Shown: positions 62,810-64,000 of the stretch, piece after piece | Layout of the letters: every line of letters starts with the position of its first letter | How positions within the stretch are numbered: position 1 is the stretch's first letter | From: Bacillus sp. SA1-12 | GTDB taxonomy: Bacteria; Bacillota; Bacilli; Bacillales; Bacillaceae | Reading direction: 5' to 3' | Assembly: GCF_000981385.1 (NCBI RefSeq) | Contig: NZ_LATZ01000019.1 | Span: 24,799-88,798, forward strand | DNA: 64,000 nt | Translations under genes and position numbers: made by a program | Notes under the pieces: model-generated | Database searches by the model: none | What the model was told of the DNA's origin: nothing | The model's input: only the letters and a program-made list of their open reading frames with translations

Positions 62810-62838
62810 CGCGCTCGGGAGGGATTCGCCCCCCCGGC
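62810..62838 (-). tRNA. tRNA-like 3' remnant (possible att scar)
   Basis: A GC-rich patch in an AT-rich setting. Minus strand: GGGGGGGCGAATCCCTCCC then GAGCGCG, like a T-arm plus the acceptor 3' end of an Arg tRNA. The T-loop is damaged (GCGAAT for TTCGAAT) and no 5' half is present. Lies just beyond the defence operon, so it may mark an island edge. Confidence 0.35.
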
Positions 62839-62839
62839 A

Positions 62840-63225
62840 GACGTGGTACCGGAAACCTCTTAAGCTCATTTTACCCTCTCCGTTCAAGATTTGCCTTTCC
62901 ATGAATTTATTATTAAACTTGCCTCTATTGAATGGTCATTCTGTTGTTTCCGTTAAAGAGTGACCTTTCTGTTTGCAAAATGGTTTGCAAAAAAAACGAA
63001 TAGAGAATGGGTTAAAGTTTAGATGAAAACAGCATTTTATCACAAATGATTTTTAGAAGTACTCATTGATACTCTGAAGAAGCTTTTATTTTACATTTCT
63101 GTTTGATACTTATGTTGTTCAGTGATAATAAAGCGTTATATTACTATAAAATCGTTTAATTTAACAATAATGTTGTTTAAAAACACCTCTCCTTATTCCA
63201 TAAACGGGCCATTATATGTAGTATA
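62840..63225. other. Intergenic region, no gene seen
   Basis: Two imperfect GTTTGCAAAATGGTTTGCAAA repeats near 62968-62992 resemble integrase arm or core sites. No convincing coding sequence on either strand. Confidence 0.35.
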
Positions 63226-63226
63226 C

Positions 63227-63271
63227 AAGGGCGTAGTATTTAACGTTAATAACATTAAATACTACGCCCTT
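63227..63271. terminator. 17-bp hairpin upstream of the nat fragment
   Basis: AAGGGCGTAGTATTTAA (63227-63243) with its exact complement (63255-63271) and a T-run TTTTTG after it. A strong intrinsic terminator on the plus strand 35 bp before the nat start; it could also attenuate that gene. Confidence 0.7.
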
Positions 63272-63306
63272 TTTGTATATTTAGATAAAGAGGAGAGTGA
63301 AGAAAT

Positions 63307-63501
63307 ATGATGACAAAAGAAGAGATACAGGCATATATACATCGAATTGGAATTCAAGAAATTAAGCCCCCCCCCCTCCAAGACATATTGTTTGAACTGT
63401 ATAAAGCCCATGTAGAAAAGCTCCCTTGGCAAACACTCGATATATTTGCTGGGAATCTCTGCATATTCACCATAACTCCCCACCTTCTAAAAGCAATCTA
63501 G
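63307..63501 (+). pseudogene. Arylamine N-acetyltransferase, N-terminal fragment
   Basis: GAGGAG precedes ATGATG at 63307. MTKEEIQAYIHRIGIQEIKP, LFELYKAHVEKLPWQTLDIF match the first 50 residues of NAT enzymes, which use a Cys-His-Asp triad further on. The reading changes to unrelated residues after FAGN and stops at 63501, 8 bp before the IS21 end. A C-run (nine C near 63367) is present. The remaining 200 residues including the catalytic Cys are absent. Confidence 0.65.
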
Positions 63502-63508
63502 TTATAAA

Positions 63509-63550
63509 TGTCAACCTAAGTATGTACACTTTTGATCGTTTAAGTATGTA
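63509..63550. repeat. IS21-family terminal repeats
   Basis: The element end reads TGTCAACCTAAGTATGTACA and repeats TTTAAGTATGTACAAATT 23 bp later. Multiple copies of a TAAGTATGTACA unit at the ends are usual in IS21-type elements. Confidence 0.65.
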
Positions 63551-63556
63551 CAAATT

Positions 63557-64000
63557 CTACTCATTTTCTTTCGCAAGATGATCTTTGATTCGGTAAGATT
63601 CTCCAACAATACTTACTACTGTTGCGTGATGTAAAACCCGGTCTAAAATCGCATTGGCCAGTTTAGAATCTTGAAAGACTTCATCCCATGACTTGAAATT
63701 GATATTAGTTGTTAGAATTGTACTTCTCTTTTCATACCTTAGATCAATGAGTTGAAAGAACAATTTCGCATCTTCTGGATCAATAGGTAAATAGCCAATT
63801 TCATCAATAATAAGCAGTTTATATTTGGTATAATGCTTTAATCTTGCTTCTAAACGATTTTCAATTTTAGCTCTCTTTAACTGCTGGAGTAAATCATGGC
63901 ACTTAATAAAATAAGTGCTGGTTCTCTTTTTAGCAGCTGCTATGCCGATGGCAGTGGCTAAATGAGTTTTCCCCACACCACTAGGGCCTAAAAATATAAT
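63557..64000 (-). CDS. istB: IS21-family helper ATPase IstB (partial)
   Basis: 148 residues reach the window edge; the N-terminus lies beyond. Walker A LGPSGVGKTHLATAIG, Walker B LLIIDEIGYLPIDPEDAKLF, sensor TILTTNINFKSWDEVFQDS and the C-terminal AILDRVLHHATVVSI are typical of IstB, which assists the IstA transposase in target selection. Ends with the short AKENE tail seen in the family. The istA gene should lie beyond the right edge. Confidence 0.85.
   Translation of the reverse strand: MIFLGPSGVGKTHLATAIGIAAAKKRTSTYFIKCHDLLQQLKRAKIENRLEARLKHYTKYKLLIIDEIGYLPIDPEDAKLFFQLIDLRYEKRSTILTTNINFKSWDEVFQDSKLANAILDRVLHHATVVSIVGESYRIKDHLAKENE

Noticed and set aside
62810..62838. Functional tRNA gene
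   Set aside because: Only a damaged T-arm and acceptor 3' end are present.
63122..63310. 62-codon plus-strand ORF
   Set aside because: Spans a 17-bp perfect terminator stem and has no binding site.
1..64000. CRISPR array
   Set aside because: No regularly spaced short direct repeats with unique spacers; the only evenly spaced repeats are the 13-bp operator boxes at 43.2 kb.

Overview
The window is AT-rich, uses strong AGGAGG-type ribosome binding sites, contains Bacillus-style lipoproteins, CcpA-type cre sites and DUF1878- and DUF6980-like proteins. It most likely comes from a member of the Bacillaceae (Bacillus sensu lato). It is an accessory stretch of a chromosome: sugar-acid and polyol catabolism modules separated by decaying prophage, recombinase and IS remnants, a run of small single-gene units separated by hairpin repeats, and a defence pair. 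About twenty gene fragments or pseudogenes are recognisable. This suggests a region that has repeatedly gained and lost DNA.

1-7.3 kb: an inositol-type sugar porter, a truncated IolE remnant, a three-gene TIM-barrel isomerase/Gfo-type oxidoreductase operon with an upstream cre and a divergent AraC regulator, two decayed transporters and one more isomerase gene. 7.4-17.3 kb: a dead prophage read on the minus strand. It holds a truncated integrase, terminase small subunit, a MerR-like/Mrr fusion nuclease, a doubly frameshifted large terminase, a portal protein and three intact cargo-type genes. Its end is fused in frame to the C-terminal half of a Gfo/Idh/MocA gene near 8000. A tRNA 3' scar lies beside the integrase.

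17.1-28.5 kb: small unrelated genes, mostly one per transcript. They include a DUF4926 protein, lipoproteins, a cupin, a eukaryotic-type HisA, a GNAT acetyltransferase, a Cys-rich protein and two Nudix hydrolases. They are separated by related hairpin repeats with a TTCAACTAACGGGTGC core, and the layout resembles a gene-cassette array. A TetR regulator with a clear operator next to a secreted protein also lies here.

28.5-46 kb: an alpha/beta hydrolase; a hexuronate/aldonate cluster (ACS-family MFS, KduD-like SDR, zinc dehydrogenase, ManD-type dehydratase, FadR-type GntR regulator with two matching operators) bracketed by XerS-like recombinase remnants; then a LacI regulator, a GntP permease, a crotonase and a CoA-transferase facing a GH88-type glucuronyl hydrolase and a broken KDG kinase. 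The divergent promoter carries a tandem array of KdgR-like boxes.

46-56 kb: a second HPr with a truncated Enzyme I, then a galactitol-type PTS operon. Its regulator is read first, followed by EIIA, two near-identical EIIB, EIIC, a dehydrogenase, a tagatose-bisphosphate-type aldolase, an FGGY kinase and a second dehydrogenase. A perfect cre lies in front. 56-64 kb: prophage and IS110 debris, a DUF6980 pseudogene, a Gabija-like OLD nuclease/UvrD helicase pair, a tRNA-like scar, a truncated arylamine N-acetyltransferase and the start of an IS21-family element that runs off the window.
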